In this document: positions 28,870 to 38,711 of the stretch, in pieces
Numbering within the stretch: the first letter of the stretch is position 1
Layout: each line of letters starts with the position of its first letter
Origin: Clostridia bacterium
GTDB taxonomy: Bacteria; Bacillota; Clostridia; RGIG6154
Reading direction: 5' to 3'
DNA: 64,000 nt
NCBI GenBank assembly: GCA_017409875.1
Contig: JAFQRW010000011.1
Coordinates: 186,001 to 250,000 of the forward strand
Notes under the pieces: model-generated
Told to the model about the DNA's origin: nothing
Database searches by the model: none
Seen by the model: only the letters and a program-made list of their open reading frames with translations
Made by a program: the position numbers and the translations under genes

Positions 28870-28900
28870 AATGACCTGTAAAATTTGCAGGTCATTTTTA
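28870..28900 (+). terminator. lysS terminator
   Basis: Stem AATGACCTG / CAGGTCATT (28870-28878, 28888-28896) followed by T residues. Confidence 0.85.
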
Positions 28901-28909
28901 ATTATTATT

Positions 28910-28938
28910 TTGCTTTTACTTTAAATATATGTTAAAAT
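28910..28938 (+). promoter_or_regulatory. Promoter of rsmA
   Basis: TTGCTT (28910-28915), 17-nt spacer, TAAAAT (28933-28938). Confidence 0.6.
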
Positions 28939-28960
28939 ATATAACGAAGGAGTGGATGAT

Positions 28961-29833
28961 TTGGCACATATAAATTCCCCTGCGCAAATTAAAAAAATTA
29001 TGACAGAAAATGATTTGATTTTTCACAAAGGTCTTGGACAGAATTTTTTGTTTGACGAACATTATTTAAGCGCTATTATAGATGCAGGCAGTATCTCAAA
29101 AGACGATACCGTTATTGAAATCGGTCCCGGACTTGGTGTATTAACAACACGCATTGCCGAGCGTGCTAAGAAAGTTTATGCCATAGAAATTGATACAAAA
29201 ATTGCAAATGTTTTAAAAAAAATAACTTCAGATTATAACAACATCCAAATTATCAATGAAGATGTTTTAAAATTTGACTTAAATACACTTACCAATGGGC
29301 AGAAAAACATCAAAATTATTGCAAATCTTCCATATTACATTACGACACCTATTATAATGAAAATTTTGGAAGAAACAATCAATATAAATTCAATAGTCAT
29401 TATGATTCAAAAAGAAGTTGCTCAGCGACTCACAGCAAAAGCCAACTCAAAAGATTATGGCGCTATCACCCTTGCTGTTGATTATCATGCTGATGCAAAC
29501 ATAATGTTTACTGTACCTGCTGGTGCCTTTATCCCGCCACCAAAAGTTGAGTCTGCTGTTGTAAAACTTAATGTGCTTGATAAAAAAAGAGTTGATGTTT
29601 CAGATGAAAAACTTTTCTTTCGAATAATAAAGGCAGCTTTTGGACAAAGACGAAAAACTCTAGTAAATGCGCTTTCTAACAGTTGCCCGGAGTTTAGCAA
29701 AGACCTTATAAAGCTATCTTTGTCTGAAATTTGTGTGCAGGAGAATATACGTGGTGAAGCATTAAACATTGAAGCTTTTTCAAAAATTTGCAATTTTTTA
29801 CAAAAAAATAGAGGAAAAAAAGAATTTATATAG
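28961..29833 (+). CDS. rsmA: 16S rRNA dimethyladenosine transferase
   Basis: KsgA/RsmA methylates the two adjacent adenines near the 3' end of 16S rRNA. 290 residues with QNFLFDEHYL, SAM motif IEIGPGLGVLTTRIAE, the catalytic NLPYYITTPI motif IV and IPPPKVESAVVKL. The start is TTG 28961, 8 nt after AAGGAG; a GTG at 28952 in frame is too close to that site to be used. Confidence 0.95.
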   Translation: MAHINSPAQIKKIMTENDLIFHKGLGQNFLFDEHYLSAIIDAGSISKDDTVIEIGPGLGVLTTRIAERAKKVYAIEIDTKIANVLKKITSDYNNIQIINEDVLKFDLNTLTNGQKNIKIIANLPYYITTPIIMKILEETININSIVIMIQKEVAQRLTAKANSKDYGAITLAVDYHADANIMFTVPAGAFIPPPKVESAVVKLNVLDKKRVDVSDEKLFFRIIKAAFGQRRKTLVNALSNSCPEFSKDLIKLSLSEICVQENIRGEALNIEAFSKICNFLQKNRGKKEFI

Positions 29834-29905
29834 AATAATAAAAATATGGATAATTTTTTATTTGTTCAAGCTAATATGAATTTTTAATAACTGGAGGAAT
29901 AAATT

Positions 29906-31672
29906 ATGACAAATAATAAGGTTGTTTTAAATTGGCTTAATGAAATGGCCGAAATGACAAAACCTGAAAAAATCGTCTGGATTGACGGTTCTGAAGAGCA
30001 GCTTGAAAAACTACGTGCCGAAGCTGTTGCTACAGGTGAATTAATTAAACTTAACCAGGAAAAATTACCAGGTTGTTACTATCACAGAACTGCTGAAAAT
30101 GATGTAGCTCGTGTTGAAGACAGAACTTTTATCTGCACACCTACAAAAGAAGAAGCAGGCCCTATTAACAACTGGATGGATCCTGCTGAAATGTATGCAA
30201 AACTCAAGAAACTCTACACCGGCTCAATGATGGGCAGAACTATGTATGTTATCCCCTACTCTATGGGTCCTGTTGGTTCACCATTTTCAAAAATCGGTAT
30301 TGAACTTACAGACAGTATCTATGTTGTATTAAATATGGCAATTATGACACGTATAGGCAAAGCAGTTATTGACAGCCTTGGTGATAACACTGATTTTGTT
30401 AAGTGTCTTCACGCTAAAAAAGATGTTGATCCTGAAGAAAGATATATTGTTCAGTTCCCACAAGATTCAACTATCTGGTCTATTAACTCAGCTTACGGTG
30501 GAAACGTTCTCCTTGGTAAAAAATGCTTTGCTTTAAGAATAGCTTCATACCTTGGTATGAAAGAAGGCTGGATGGCTGAGCATATGCTTATCTTAGGTTT
30601 GGAAAATCCAAAAGGTGAAGTTAAATACATTTGTGCAGCATTCCCTTCAGCATGCGGAAAAACCAACCTTGCTATGCTTATTCCGCCTGAATATTTAAAG
30701 AAAAAAGGCTATAAAGTTTGGACAGTTGGCGACGATATTGCTTGGCTTAGAATTGGTCCTGACGGCAGACTTTACGCTATTAACCCCGAAGCAGGTTTCT
30801 TTGGTGTTGCTCCTGGAACAAGTGAAAAAACAAACTTTAACGCATTGGCAGCTACCAAGAAAAACACCATTTTTACAAATGTTGCAATTAACAATGATGA
30901 CAATACTGTTTGGTGGGAAGGTTTAGATAAAAATCCACCTGAAAACTGCACTGAATGGACAGGAAAACAGGTTAATGGTAAAACTTTTGACGGCAAACTT
31001 GCTCATCCTAACTCAAGATTTACAGCTCCTGCTATTAACTGCCCATGCATTTCAAGTGAATTTGAAAATCCACAGGGTGTACCGATTTCTGCAATTGTAT
31101 TTGGTGGTCGTCGTGCTAAGACGGCTCCACTGGTTTATCAGGCAAGAGATTGGGAGCACGGTGTATTTGTTGGTGCTACAATGGCATCTGAGACAACTGC
31201 TGCAGCAGCCGGTGCTGTTGGTGTTGTAAGACGTGACCCAATGGCTATGAAACCTTTTGTTGGTTACAATATGGCTGACTACTTTGCTCACTGGATTGAA
31301 ATGGGCAAAAAGCTTGATCCTGAAAAAGCTCCTAAGATTTTCCACGTTAACTGGTTCAGGCAGGACGATGAGGGCAACTTTATGTGGCCTGGATTTGGCG
31401 ACAACATGCGTGTTCTCCTTTGGATTTTGGACAGATGTGAAAACAGAGCCGGCGCTGTTGATTCAGCTATTGGTTATCTCCCTGAAGATGGTGCTGTTGA
31501 CACAACTGACCTTGATTTAAATCCTGATGTTTTAAAAGAACTTTTAAGCGTAGATAAAGACATTTGGATGGAAGACGTGGTTAATCAAAAAGAATATTTT
31601 GCACAGTTTGGCGACAGACTTCCTAAAGAAATCGCAAAACAGCTTGAGATTCTTGAAAACAACTTAAAATAA
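29906..31672 (+). CDS. pckG: Phosphoenolpyruvate carboxykinase (GTP)
   Basis: Interconverts oxaloacetate and PEP with GTP/GDP. In fermentative clostridia the enzyme often runs towards oxaloacetate, which is inference here. 588 residues with the GTP-family P-loop FPSACGKTNLAM (about residues 247-258), the metal site VGDDIAWLRIGPDG, and NWFRQDDEGNFMWPGFGDN. Start ATG 29906 has TGGAGGA. A possible promoter TTGTTC-17-TAATAA ends about 15 bases before the site but has a poor -10. Confidence 0.97.
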   Translation: MTNNKVVLNWLNEMAEMTKPEKIVWIDGSEEQLEKLRAEAVATGELIKLNQEKLPGCYYHRTAENDVARVEDRTFICTPTKEEAGPINNWMDPAEMYAKLKKLYTGSMMGRTMYVIPYSMGPVGSPFSKIGIELTDSIYVVLNMAIMTRIGKAVIDSLGDNTDFVKCLHAKKDVDPEERYIVQFPQDSTIWSINSAYGGNVLLGKKCFALRIASYLGMKEGWMAEHMLILGLENPKGEVKYICAAFPSACGKTNLAMLIPPEYLKKKGYKVWTVGDDIAWLRIGPDGRLYAINPEAGFFGVAPGTSEKTNFNALAATKKNTIFTNVAINNDDNTVWWEGLDKNPPENCTEWTGKQVNGKTFDGKLAHPNSRFTAPAINCPCISSEFENPQGVPISAIVFGGRRAKTAPLVYQARDWEHGVFVGATMASETTAAAAGAVGVVRRDPMAMKPFVGYNMADYFAHWIEMGKKLDPEKAPKIFHVNWFRQDDEGNFMWPGFGDNMRVLLWILDRCENRAGAVDSAIGYLPEDGAVDTTDLDLNPDVLKELLSVDKDIWMEDVVNQKEYFAQFGDRLPKEIAKQLEILENNLK

Positions 31673-31680
31673 TTAAATTT

Positions 31681-31713
31681 AAAGGTGGTGCATTTTGCAC
31701 CACCTTTTTTATA
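31681..31713. terminator. Shared terminator of pckG and the radical SAM gene
   Basis: Stem AAAGGTGGTGCA / TGCACCACCTTT (31681-31692, 31696-31707) with a 3-nt loop and T runs on both strands; it overlaps the end of the convergent radical SAM gene. Confidence 0.88.
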
Positions 31714-33358
31714 ATATTTCTTTATGCCTTAAACGAAAAGAGTGATCATATGACTCAACTTTATCCTTGCCGCTGATAATAAATATTTCACCACCAGCCG
31801 CAACTAACCTGAATTTTGTATTCTTGTAGTCATCATATTCTAGAATCTTCTTTCTGTAATTATTTAGATTTGCATTTTTATCATTTTCAGACAAAAGAAT
31901 GTCCGGAACTTTTAAATTTGGATTATTTATCACGAAATCTCTTGCGAGTCCCCATTTTATATCATCTCCATAAATCTCATATAAAAGCTCATAAAGTGCC
32001 GGTCTTGATAACGGACCTTCTTTCTCGCGTTGATAAAGTTCAACTCCAATTTTTTCAAATGTTTCGAATGGATCATTTCTTAACCAGCAAGGAGAGATGA
32101 GAAAGCTCGGAAGATAAGACCAGCCCGTTAATATTAATAAGGAATTATGAAATGCCCCACTATTATAATACTTATCAACCGCATTTTCAACTTTCTTCAA
32201 CAAAATTAAATCTTTAGCATGCATTGTGCTTGTTGAAAGAACCTCGTACGGTGGGAATGATGTAGTTTTAATCTGATACTTTTCTGCATCCTTTTTTAGA
32301 TTAGTATTGTGCAAAAGTTTCAAAAAGCCAAGTTGAAGCATATCAGGATGCAAAGAATAAACATAGTTAAACCCATCTTTGAAACTTTCCAATGTTTCCA
32401 TTGGCAGTCCTGCAATCAAATCAAGATGAACATGTACCCCCGATGGGATCAGATTTAATTTTTCCTTAACTTTTTTAACATCATAAACTCTGTTAATACA
32501 TTTCATTGTATCTATGTTTGTAGTTTGTATTCCCATCTCAAGCTGTACTAAACCATTCGCTTTACGCAAAATCTTTTTAAACTCTTCTGTTAACAATATT
32601 GGTGATACTTCGAAATGAAATTTTGTTTGCTTATTATTTTGTACAATAAAGTTTAAAATCTCGCAAGCGCGTTCATTGTTTTCATTGAATGTACGATCAA
32701 TAAATTTGACTAGCGGCACAGAATTATCAATAAAGAATTTAATCCCATTTTTAACATACTCCATATCAAAGTATCTTGTCCTGCCTTCAGAAGATGACAA
32801 GCAATACGAACAATTAAAAAGACATCCTCTTGATGTTTCAAAATACACAATTTTGTTTTTTAATTCAGTAACATCAACTTTATTATAAGGAAATTTGATT
32901 TTTCGTAAATCAACCTTTTTCACTTCATTGCAAATGATTTTATTGCCATTACGATAAACATAATTGGGAATTTGATCATTGGAGCTACCATTTATAATTT
33001 CTGTTATGGCATACTCCCCTTCACCGATAATTATTCCATCAATAAAATTATATTTACTTAAAAGTTCAGTGTAATTATATCCAGCCTCAGGTCCTCCAAA
33101 TATAATCTTTATATCTCTACGAGCATTTTTTAACATGGGTACTAATTTCAAAGTGAATTCCACATTCCATATATAAACAGAAAAGCAAAACACCTTGTAG
33201 TCCCTTTCACAAAGTGCTGAATACACATTGAATATATTATCATTGATACTACACTCAAATATATCACACCCACAATTTTCCCTGAAATATCTTAGTGCTA
33301 GATTTGAGTGTGAATATTTTGAATTAACTCCAATAACAATTACATTGCTACTAATCAT
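31709..33358 (-). CDS. B12-binding-domain radical SAM protein (DUF4080 type)
   Basis: About 549 residues. An N-terminal Rossmann-type cobalamin-binding-like domain (VIVIGVNSKYSHSNLALRYF, KIIFGGPEAGYN) is followed by a radical SAM core with the cluster motif CLFNCSYC in SRGCLFNCSYCLSS (about residues 175-188). The C-terminal part resembles DUF4080. The B12 DxHxxG signature is not evident, so cobalamin binding is uncertain. Start ATG 33358 is 6 nt after AAGGAG; ATG 33364 is too close to it. It stands alone with its own terminator; substrate unknown. Confidence 0.82.
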   Translation of the reverse strand: MISSNVIVIGVNSKYSHSNLALRYFRENCGCDIFECSINDNIFNVYSALCERDYKVFCFSVYIWNVEFTLKLVPMLKNARRDIKIIFGGPEAGYNYTELLSKYNFIDGIIIGEGEYAITEIINGSSNDQIPNYVYRNGNKIICNEVKKVDLRKIKFPYNKVDVTELKNKIVYFETSRGCLFNCSYCLSSSEGRTRYFDMEYVKNGIKFFIDNSVPLVKFIDRTFNENNERACEILNFIVQNNKQTKFHFEVSPILLTEEFKKILRKANGLVQLEMGIQTTNIDTMKCINRVYDVKKVKEKLNLIPSGVHVHLDLIAGLPMETLESFKDGFNYVYSLHPDMLQLGFLKLLHNTNLKKDAEKYQIKTTSFPPYEVLSTSTMHAKDLILLKKVENAVDKYYNSGAFHNSLLILTGWSYLPSFLISPCWLRNDPFETFEKIGVELYQREKEGPLSRPALYELLYEIYGDDIKWGLARDFVINNPNLKVPDILLSENDKNANLNNYRKKILEYDDYKNTKFRLVAAGGEIFIISGKDKVESYDHSFRLRHKEIL

Positions 33359-33473
33359 AATCATCTCCTTAAATGCATAATTATTTTAACATAATTTCAC
33401 AAAAATTTCATTATTTTTTATATATTTAGTTATTTTGTACAAAAATTTTAAAAAAGTTTGTTGAAATATATAT

Positions 33474-33502
33474 TTGAATTTCTCTAAACTTTGTGTTATA
33501 AT
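33474..33502 (+). promoter_or_regulatory. Promoter of the MsmX-type ATPase gene
   Basis: TTGAAT (33474-33479), 17-nt spacer, TATAAT (33497-33502). Confidence 0.78.
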
Positions 33503-33537
33503 ATTTACGAAAAAAAGAAAACGAAAGGATGTTTCAA

Positions 33538-34653
33538 ATGGCAGATTTACAACTTAAAAATATTTACAAGATTTACGATGGCAATGTCACAGCTGTAAGC
33601 GATTTTAACTTGGATATTGAAGATAAGGAATTTATCATTTTAGTTGGTCCTTCTGGTTGTGGTAAATCAACAACTCTTAGAATGATCGCAGGTCTTGAAG
33701 AGATTTCTAAAGGCGAGCTTTACATAGGTGGACAGCTTATGAATGATATCGAACCAAAAGACAGAGATATTGCGATGGTTTTCCAGAACTATGCACTTTA
33801 TCCACATATGACAGTATATGATAACATGGCTTTTGGTCTTAAATTAAGAAAAGTTCCGAAAGATATTATTAAAGAAAAGGTACAAGAAGCTGCTCGCATT
33901 CTTGATATCGAACACCTTTTGGACAGAAAACCTGCTGCTCTTTCTGGTGGTCAGAGACAGCGTGTTGCTCTTGGTCGTGCTATCGTTCGTGAACCTAAAG
34001 TGTTCCTTATGGACGAACCTCTCTCAAACCTTGATGCAAAACTCAGAGTTCAGATGAGAACTGAAATTAATAAATTGCACAAAAAACTCAACACTACATT
34101 CTTATATGTTACACATGACCAGACAGAAGCTTTAACAATGGGTACAAGAATTGTTGTTATGAAAGACGGCGTTATTCAACAGGTTGACTCACCTCAAGTT
34201 TTATATTCAAAACCTTGTAATGTATTTGTAGCAGGCTTTATTGGCAGCCCACAGATGAACTTCTCTGATGCTAAAATTGATAAACGTGCTGACGGTACTT
34301 ATATTGTTTTAGCTGGTGGCGGTGAAGTTAAACTCACTGAAGCTAAAGCTCAGCAGCTTGAAGCAAGCGGTTTTACCGGCACTGACGTTATTATGGGTAT
34401 CAGACCTGAAAACATTCACGATGAAGATGTATTCCTTGCTAACTCACCTGACAGTATTCTTGATGCTAACGTTATCGTTACTGAGCCTATGGGTGCAGAA
34501 ACATATCTCTTCTTAAAAATCGGTGAAACTCAGTTTAACGCTCGTGTTAATCCGAGAACAACCGCAAAACCAGGTGACAATATTAAAATCGCTTTTGATG
34601 TTAGCAAAATTCACCTCTTTGACAAAGAAACTGAAAAGACAATTATCAACTAA
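33538..34653 (+). CDS. msmX: CUT1-type sugar ABC transporter ATPase (MsmX/UgpC-like)
   Basis: A 371-residue ATPase of carbohydrate importers. Walker A GPSGCGKST (about residues 37-45), signature LSGGQRQRVALGR, Walker B FLMDEPLSNLDAKLR and a C-terminal MOBE/TOBE region that contacts permeases (IMGIRPENIHDED). No binding protein or permease accompanies it; it has its own promoter and terminator. In Bacillus, MsmX is such a lone ATPase energising several sugar importers, and that is the likely role here. Start ATG 33538 rather than 33529, because AAGGA lies directly before the latter. Confidence 0.85.
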   Translation: MADLQLKNIYKIYDGNVTAVSDFNLDIEDKEFIILVGPSGCGKSTTLRMIAGLEEISKGELYIGGQLMNDIEPKDRDIAMVFQNYALYPHMTVYDNMAFGLKLRKVPKDIIKEKVQEAARILDIEHLLDRKPAALSGGQRQRVALGRAIVREPKVFLMDEPLSNLDAKLRVQMRTEINKLHKKLNTTFLYVTHDQTEALTMGTRIVVMKDGVIQQVDSPQVLYSKPCNVFVAGFIGSPQMNFSDAKIDKRADGTYIVLAGGGEVKLTEAKAQQLEASGFTGTDVIMGIRPENIHDEDVFLANSPDSILDANVIVTEPMGAETYLFLKIGETQFNARVNPRTTAKPGDNIKIAFDVSKIHLFDKETEKTIIN

Positions 34654-34659
34654 TATCAC

Positions 34660-34692
34660 AAAAAAGAGCAACCTAAATGGTTGCTCTTTTTT
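34660..34692 (+). terminator. Terminator of the MsmX-type gene
   Basis: Stem AAAAAAGAGCAACC / GGTTGCTCTTTTTT (34660-34673, 34679-34692) with loop TAAAT. Confidence 0.9.
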
Positions 34693-34794
34693 TATACCTG
34701 ATAAACTTACCTTTTAATATTAATCTTCTTAAATTTTTTCCAAAATTTTCAATAAAATAATTTGATGCTTTTTGTAAAAAATTTGCTAAATACA

Positions 34795-34823
34795 TTGACA
34801 TTTTACAAAAAAGAAGGTATAGT
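34795..34823 (+). promoter_or_regulatory. Promoter of potABCD
   Basis: TTGACA (34795-34800), 17-nt spacer, TATAGT (34818-34823); 38 bases before the potA ATG. Confidence 0.85.
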
Positions 34824-34861
34824 TATATATTGATGTATTATGTTGCAAAGGGGATTGATAA

Positions 34862-35941
34862 ATGAAAAACTCAATCATACGTCTTGAAAATATTTCAAAG
34901 ACATATGGTGACACTAAAGTTCTAAATGAACTGAACTTATCCATTAAAAAAAACGAATTTCTTACTCTGCTTGGTCCTTCCGGATGTGGGAAAACAACTA
35001 CACTTAAAATTATTGGAGGATTTGAAACTCCGGATGAAGGTAATGTATATTTCGAAGAACAGTGCATTAACACACTTCCCCCTTACAAGAGGAAACTTAA
35101 CACTGTATTTCAAAAGTATGCTCTTTTCCCTAATATGAATGTTTTTGAAAACATTGCTTTTGGTTTAAGAATAAAAAAACTACCTTCTTTAGAAATAGAA
35201 TCTTGTGTTAAAGATGTTTTAAATATGGTTAACTTAAATGGTTTTGAAAAACGTGATATTTCATCTCTGAGTGGCGGTCAACAGCAGCGTGTTGCAATAG
35301 CGCGTGCCATCGTCAACAAACCTGATGTTTTATTATTGGACGAGCCATTGGGTGCTCTCGATTTAAAACTCCGAAAGGATATGCAGATAGAACTTAAAAA
35401 TATACAAAAACAACTTGGTATTACTTTTATTTATGTAACTCACGATCAAGAAGAAGCTCTTACTATGTCTGATACCATAGTAGTAATGAACAATGGTCTT
35501 GTGCAACAAATCGGCTCGCCTGTTGATATATACAATGAACCGCAAAATGCTTTCGTTGCCGATTTTATTGGTGAAAGTATTATTGTAGATGGTATTATGC
35601 ACGAAGATTTTGTTGTTGAATTTATTGGACACAAATTTGAATGTCTTGATAAAGGATTTGACAAAATGGAAGCTGTTGATGTTGTAATTCGTCCTGAAGA
35701 TGTAAAAATTGTAGAAAAAGATGCGGGCAAATTTAATGTTGTAATAGATTCTGTTACTTTCAAAGGCGTGCATTATGAAATGGTTGCTCACACTGATAAT
35801 GTTTGTGACACAAAATGGCTTATTCATTCCACACAAAAAGCTGTGGAAGGTAGCACTGTCGGCATTAATCTTGAGCCAAATGATATCCACATAATGAAAA
35901 AGCTTTCTGCAGAAGTTGGTGATAGCTATGAAGAAAAATAA
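34862..35941 (+). CDS. potA: Spermidine/putrescine ABC transporter ATP-binding protein
   Basis: ATPase of the polyamine importer, 359 residues. Walker [10 protein letters not shown] (38-46), signature [14 protein letters not shown] (near 137), Walker [16 protein letters not shown], then a TOBE domain. The Q-loop reads [16 protein letters not shown]. Start ATG has AAAGGGG. It opens a four-gene operon whose last member is the PotD lipoprotein, which fixes the assignment over other polyamine/iron ATPases. Confidence 0.93.
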   Translation: MKNSIIRLENISKTYGDTKVLNELNLSIKKNEFLTLLGPSGCGKTTTLKIIGGFETPDEGNVYFEEQCINTLPPYKRKLNTVFQKYALFPNMNVFENIAFGLRIKKLPSLEIESCVKDVLNMVNLNGFEKRDISSLSGGQQQRVAIARAIVNKPDVLLLDEPLGALDLKLRKDMQIELKNIQKQLGITFIYVTHDQEEALTMSDTIVVMNNGLVQQIGSPVDIYNEPQNAFVADFIGESIIVDGIMHEDFVVEFIGHKFECLDKGFDKMEAVDVVIRPEDVKIVEKDAGKFNVVIDSVTFKGVHYEMVAHTDNVCDTKWLIHSTQKAVEGSTVGINLEPNDIHIMKKLSAEVGDSYEEK

Positions 35942-36758
35942 ATCCTTCTGTGCTTATCCTTATTATGTTTGGATGATAACATTTATCGTTATCCCCCTTT
36001 TGCTCGTCCTTTGGTATGCCCTTTTTAAAAGTGAAAATGACAGTATTGTTTTTACAACAGAATATATAAAAAGGTTTTTTGAACCTATATATATTCAGGT
36101 TTTTTTACGTTCTATTGTTCTTGCTGTTATAAGCACTGCAATCTGTCTTGTTATTGGATATCCTCTTGCATATATACTTGCAGGAAAAACCTTTAAACAC
36201 AAAAATATGCTTATGTTTTTAGTTATTGTTCCAATGTGGATGAATTTTCTGTTAAGAACATACGCTTGGCTTACAATTTTGGAAAAAAACGGGATTTTAA
36301 ATCAGATTTTAAGATTCTTAAACCTTCCTACTCAAAACATACTTTATACAAATTACGCTGTAATTTTAGGTATGGTGTATAACTATTTGCCATTTATGGT
36401 TTTACCATTATACACTGTGCTTTCAAAAATGGACATTAATCTTATTAATGCTGCTGAAGATTTAGGTGCAAACAAACTTACTGTTTTTAAAAAAGTAGTT
36501 TTCCCCTTAAGTCTGCCTGGAGTTGTTTCAGGAATAACTATGACATTTATGCCTGCTGTAACAACATTTGTAATTTCAAAATTGCTTGGTGGCGGACAAA
36601 CAACGCTTATTGGTGATTTGATTGAAAACCAGTTCAAAGTAGCAAATGATTGGAATTTTGGTTCCGCACTTTCTCTTATTCTGATGGTAATAATTCTTCT
36701 TAGCATGAGAGTGATGACTAAATATGAACAAGAGAACGAAGGAGGCGGATTGTTTTGA
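35928..36758 (+). CDS. potB: Spermidine/putrescine ABC transporter permease PotB
   Basis: BPD_transp_1 membrane permease, about 276 residues, with six hydrophobic helices. The inner-loop EAA motif is [27 protein letters not shown]. The start ATG 35928 lies inside the last codons of potA (14-base overlap); a GTG at 35916 is an alternative. The stop overlaps the potC start as TTGA. Confidence 0.93.
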   Translation: MKKNKSFCAYPYYVWMITFIVIPLLLVLWYALFKSENDSIVFTTEYIKRFFEPIYIQVFLRSIVLAVISTAICLVIGYPLAYILAGKTFKHKNMLMFLVIVPMWMNFLLRTYAWLTILEKNGILNQILRFLNLPTQNILYTNYAVILGMVYNYLPFMVLPLYTVLSKMDINLINAAEDLGANKLTVFKKVVFPLSLPGVVSGITMTFMPAVTTFVISKLLGGGQTTLIGDLIENQFKVANDWNFGSALSLILMVIILLSMRVMTKYEQENEGGGLF

Positions 36759-37549
36759 AAAAAAGCATATACAGACTATACACTTTTTTAGTATATTTTT
36801 TTCTGTATGCACCAATTATTGTGCTGATAGTATACTCCTTCAACGAATCATCATCCAGAGGCAAATGGGGCGGTTTTTCTTTAAAATGGTACGCCGAATT
36901 ATTTGACAATCCTACCATTATGACTTCTTTAAAGAACACTTTGCTTATTGCACTGCTGTCAGCAGTTATTGCAACTATCATTGGAACACTTGCAGCAATT
37001 GGTATTCACAAATTAAAACCATTCACAAAAAACTTTGTTATGGACATTACCTATCTTCCTGTATTAAACCCTGATATTGTTACAGGTATATCATTAATGT
37101 TGTTGTTTGTGTTTTTATCAATACCACTTGGTTTTGTATCGCTGCTGTTATCGCACATAACATTTAATATACCCTATGTAATTTTAAATGTTATGCCAAA
37201 ACTTAAGCAGCTTAATCCTAACACTTACGAAGCAGCACTTGACTTAGGTGCAAGCCCGATATATGCATACAGCAAAGTAATTTTACCGGAAATAGCACCA
37301 GGGATACTCACTGGATTTTTATTTGCTCTTACGCTTTCAATAGATGACTTTGTTGTAAGCTTTTTCACAACAGGACCAGGTGTATCCACCTTGTCAATTA
37401 CTATATATTCTATGACAAGAAAAGGTATTAAACCAGAGATTAATGCACTTTCTGCATTAATGTTCATAACAGTGCTAATTCTATTATTTATTGTAAATTA
37501 CAGAAGTGAAAATTCTAAAAAGGAGAATATTGATGAACAAAATATTTAA
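36755..37549 (+). CDS. potC: Spermidine/putrescine ABC transporter permease PotC
   Basis: Second permease, 264 residues, six hydrophobic helices and EAA motif YEAALDLGASPIYAYSKVILPEIAPGI. Start is TTG 36755 with GAAGGAGG about 8 nt upstream. It overlaps potD by 17 bases. Confidence 0.93.
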   Translation: MKKSIYRLYTFLVYFFLYAPIIVLIVYSFNESSSRGKWGGFSLKWYAELFDNPTIMTSLKNTLLIALLSAVIATIIGTLAAIGIHKLKPFTKNFVMDITYLPVLNPDIVTGISLMLLFVFLSIPLGFVSLLLSHITFNIPYVILNVMPKLKQLNPNTYEAALDLGASPIYAYSKVILPEIAPGILTGFLFALTLSIDDFVVSFFTTGPGVSTLSITIYSMTRKGIKPEINALSALMFITVLILLFIVNYRSENSKKENIDEQNI

Positions 37550-38606
37550 AATCACCCTTTTATTATTATCTATAACCCTAATTTTAAGCTGTTGTGGTCA
37601 AAAAGCTGTTCCTACTGCTGACAAGCCGTTAGCCGGCACTACCCTAAAGGTTTATAACTGGGGTGAATACATTGACGAAGATGTAATTTCTATGTTCGAA
37701 GACGAAACCGGAATTAAAGTAATCTATGACACTTTTGAAACAAACGAAGACATGTACACAAAGCTTAAAGCTGCGGGTAATAATAGTTATGATGTGTGTA
37801 TACCTTCGGACTACATGATTAAAAAAATGTTAGACGAAGATATGCTTGCCGAACTCGATTTTGCCAATATTCCCAACTACAAATACATTGACGAAAAATA
37901 TAAAAAACAGGTTTTTGACCCAGAAGATAAATATTCTGTACCATATATGTGGGGAACTGTTGGTCTTGCAATAAACACAGACTTGGTAAAAGATGAAATT
38001 ACAAGTTGGAACGTATTGTGGGACGAAAAATATGAAAAGCAGATCTTAGGCATTGACAGTGAAAGAGATGCTATTGGACTTACACTTAAGTATCTTGGCT
38101 ATTCATTGAATTCAAAAGATGAAAATGAGTTGAATGAAGCTAAAAACGCGTTGATTTCTCAAAAGAAAAACATCCTTGCATACGTTGGTGATCAGGTTAA
38201 AGATAAGATGTTAAATGAAGAGGCTGCAATTGCAATTTTATGGTCTGGTGATGGTATTGTCTTAGAGCAAACCGATCAAAAGTTTAAATATATCATACCT
38301 GAGGAAGGTTCTAATTATTGGATTGATTCTGCAGTTATTTTAAAAAATTGTCAAAATAAAGCAGGAGCAGAAGCTTTTATTAATTTCTTATGCAGGCCTG
38401 ATATTGCACTTAAGAATGTTGAATATATTTGTTATTCTACGCCTCACACCGAAGCATATAATATGTTAAGTGATGATATGAAAAACAATAGTGCAGCATA
38501 TCCCCCAGATGAAATTATTGCAAAATGTGAAATATTTGAAAATCTGAGCGATGTTGAAATTATGCAAAAATATTCAAAGATATGGCTTGATGTGTTGTCG
38601 CAATAA
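37533..38606 (+). CDS. potD: Spermidine/putrescine-binding lipoprotein PotD
   Basis: Extracytoplasmic polyamine-binding lipoprotein of 357 residues. The signal peptide ends in LILSC (lipobox), then the PotD opening LKVYNWGEYIDEDVISMFEDETGIKVIYDTFETNEDMYTKL and the conserved PYMWGTVGLAINTD. Start ATG 37533 with AAGGAG. Its last codons CAA TAA fall inside the 8-bp sequence repeated at both ends of the adjacent IS element, so the stop as it now stands belongs to, or borders, the element, without change to the protein. Confidence 0.93.
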   Translation: MNKIFKITLLLLSITLILSCCGQKAVPTADKPLAGTTLKVYNWGEYIDEDVISMFEDETGIKVIYDTFETNEDMYTKLKAAGNNSYDVCIPSDYMIKKMLDEDMLAELDFANIPNYKYIDEKYKKQVFDPEDKYSVPYMWGTVGLAINTDLVKDEITSWNVLWDEKYEKQILGIDSERDAIGLTLKYLGYSLNSKDENELNEAKNALISQKKNILAYVGDQVKDKMLNEEAAIAILWSGDGIVLEQTDQKFKYIIPEEGSNYWIDSAVILKNCQNKAGAEAFINFLCRPDIALKNVEYICYSTPHTEAYNMLSDDMKNNSAAYPPDEIIAKCEIFENLSDVEIMQKYSKIWLDVLSQ

Positions 38607-38610
38607 ATAT

Positions 38611-38629
38611 CCACCCGCATAGCGGGTGG
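38611..38629. repeat. Right-end hairpin of the IS200-like element
   Basis: CCACCCGC-ATA-GCGGGTGG followed on the plus strand by TTTTTC; probably the TnpA binding hairpin, and now positioned to act as a terminator for potD. Confidence 0.75.
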
Positions 38630-38711
38630 TTTTTCATTTTCGGGCATAGCCCTATCCTTTACTGGCAACGCACAAGTGCGTTTTATTATTGGCCTGCCAG
38701 CCATGCACTCT

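Noticed and set aside
35363-35890. 175-codon minus-strand frame opposite potA
   Set aside because: It is opposite a complete, conserved potA and has low-complexity composition.
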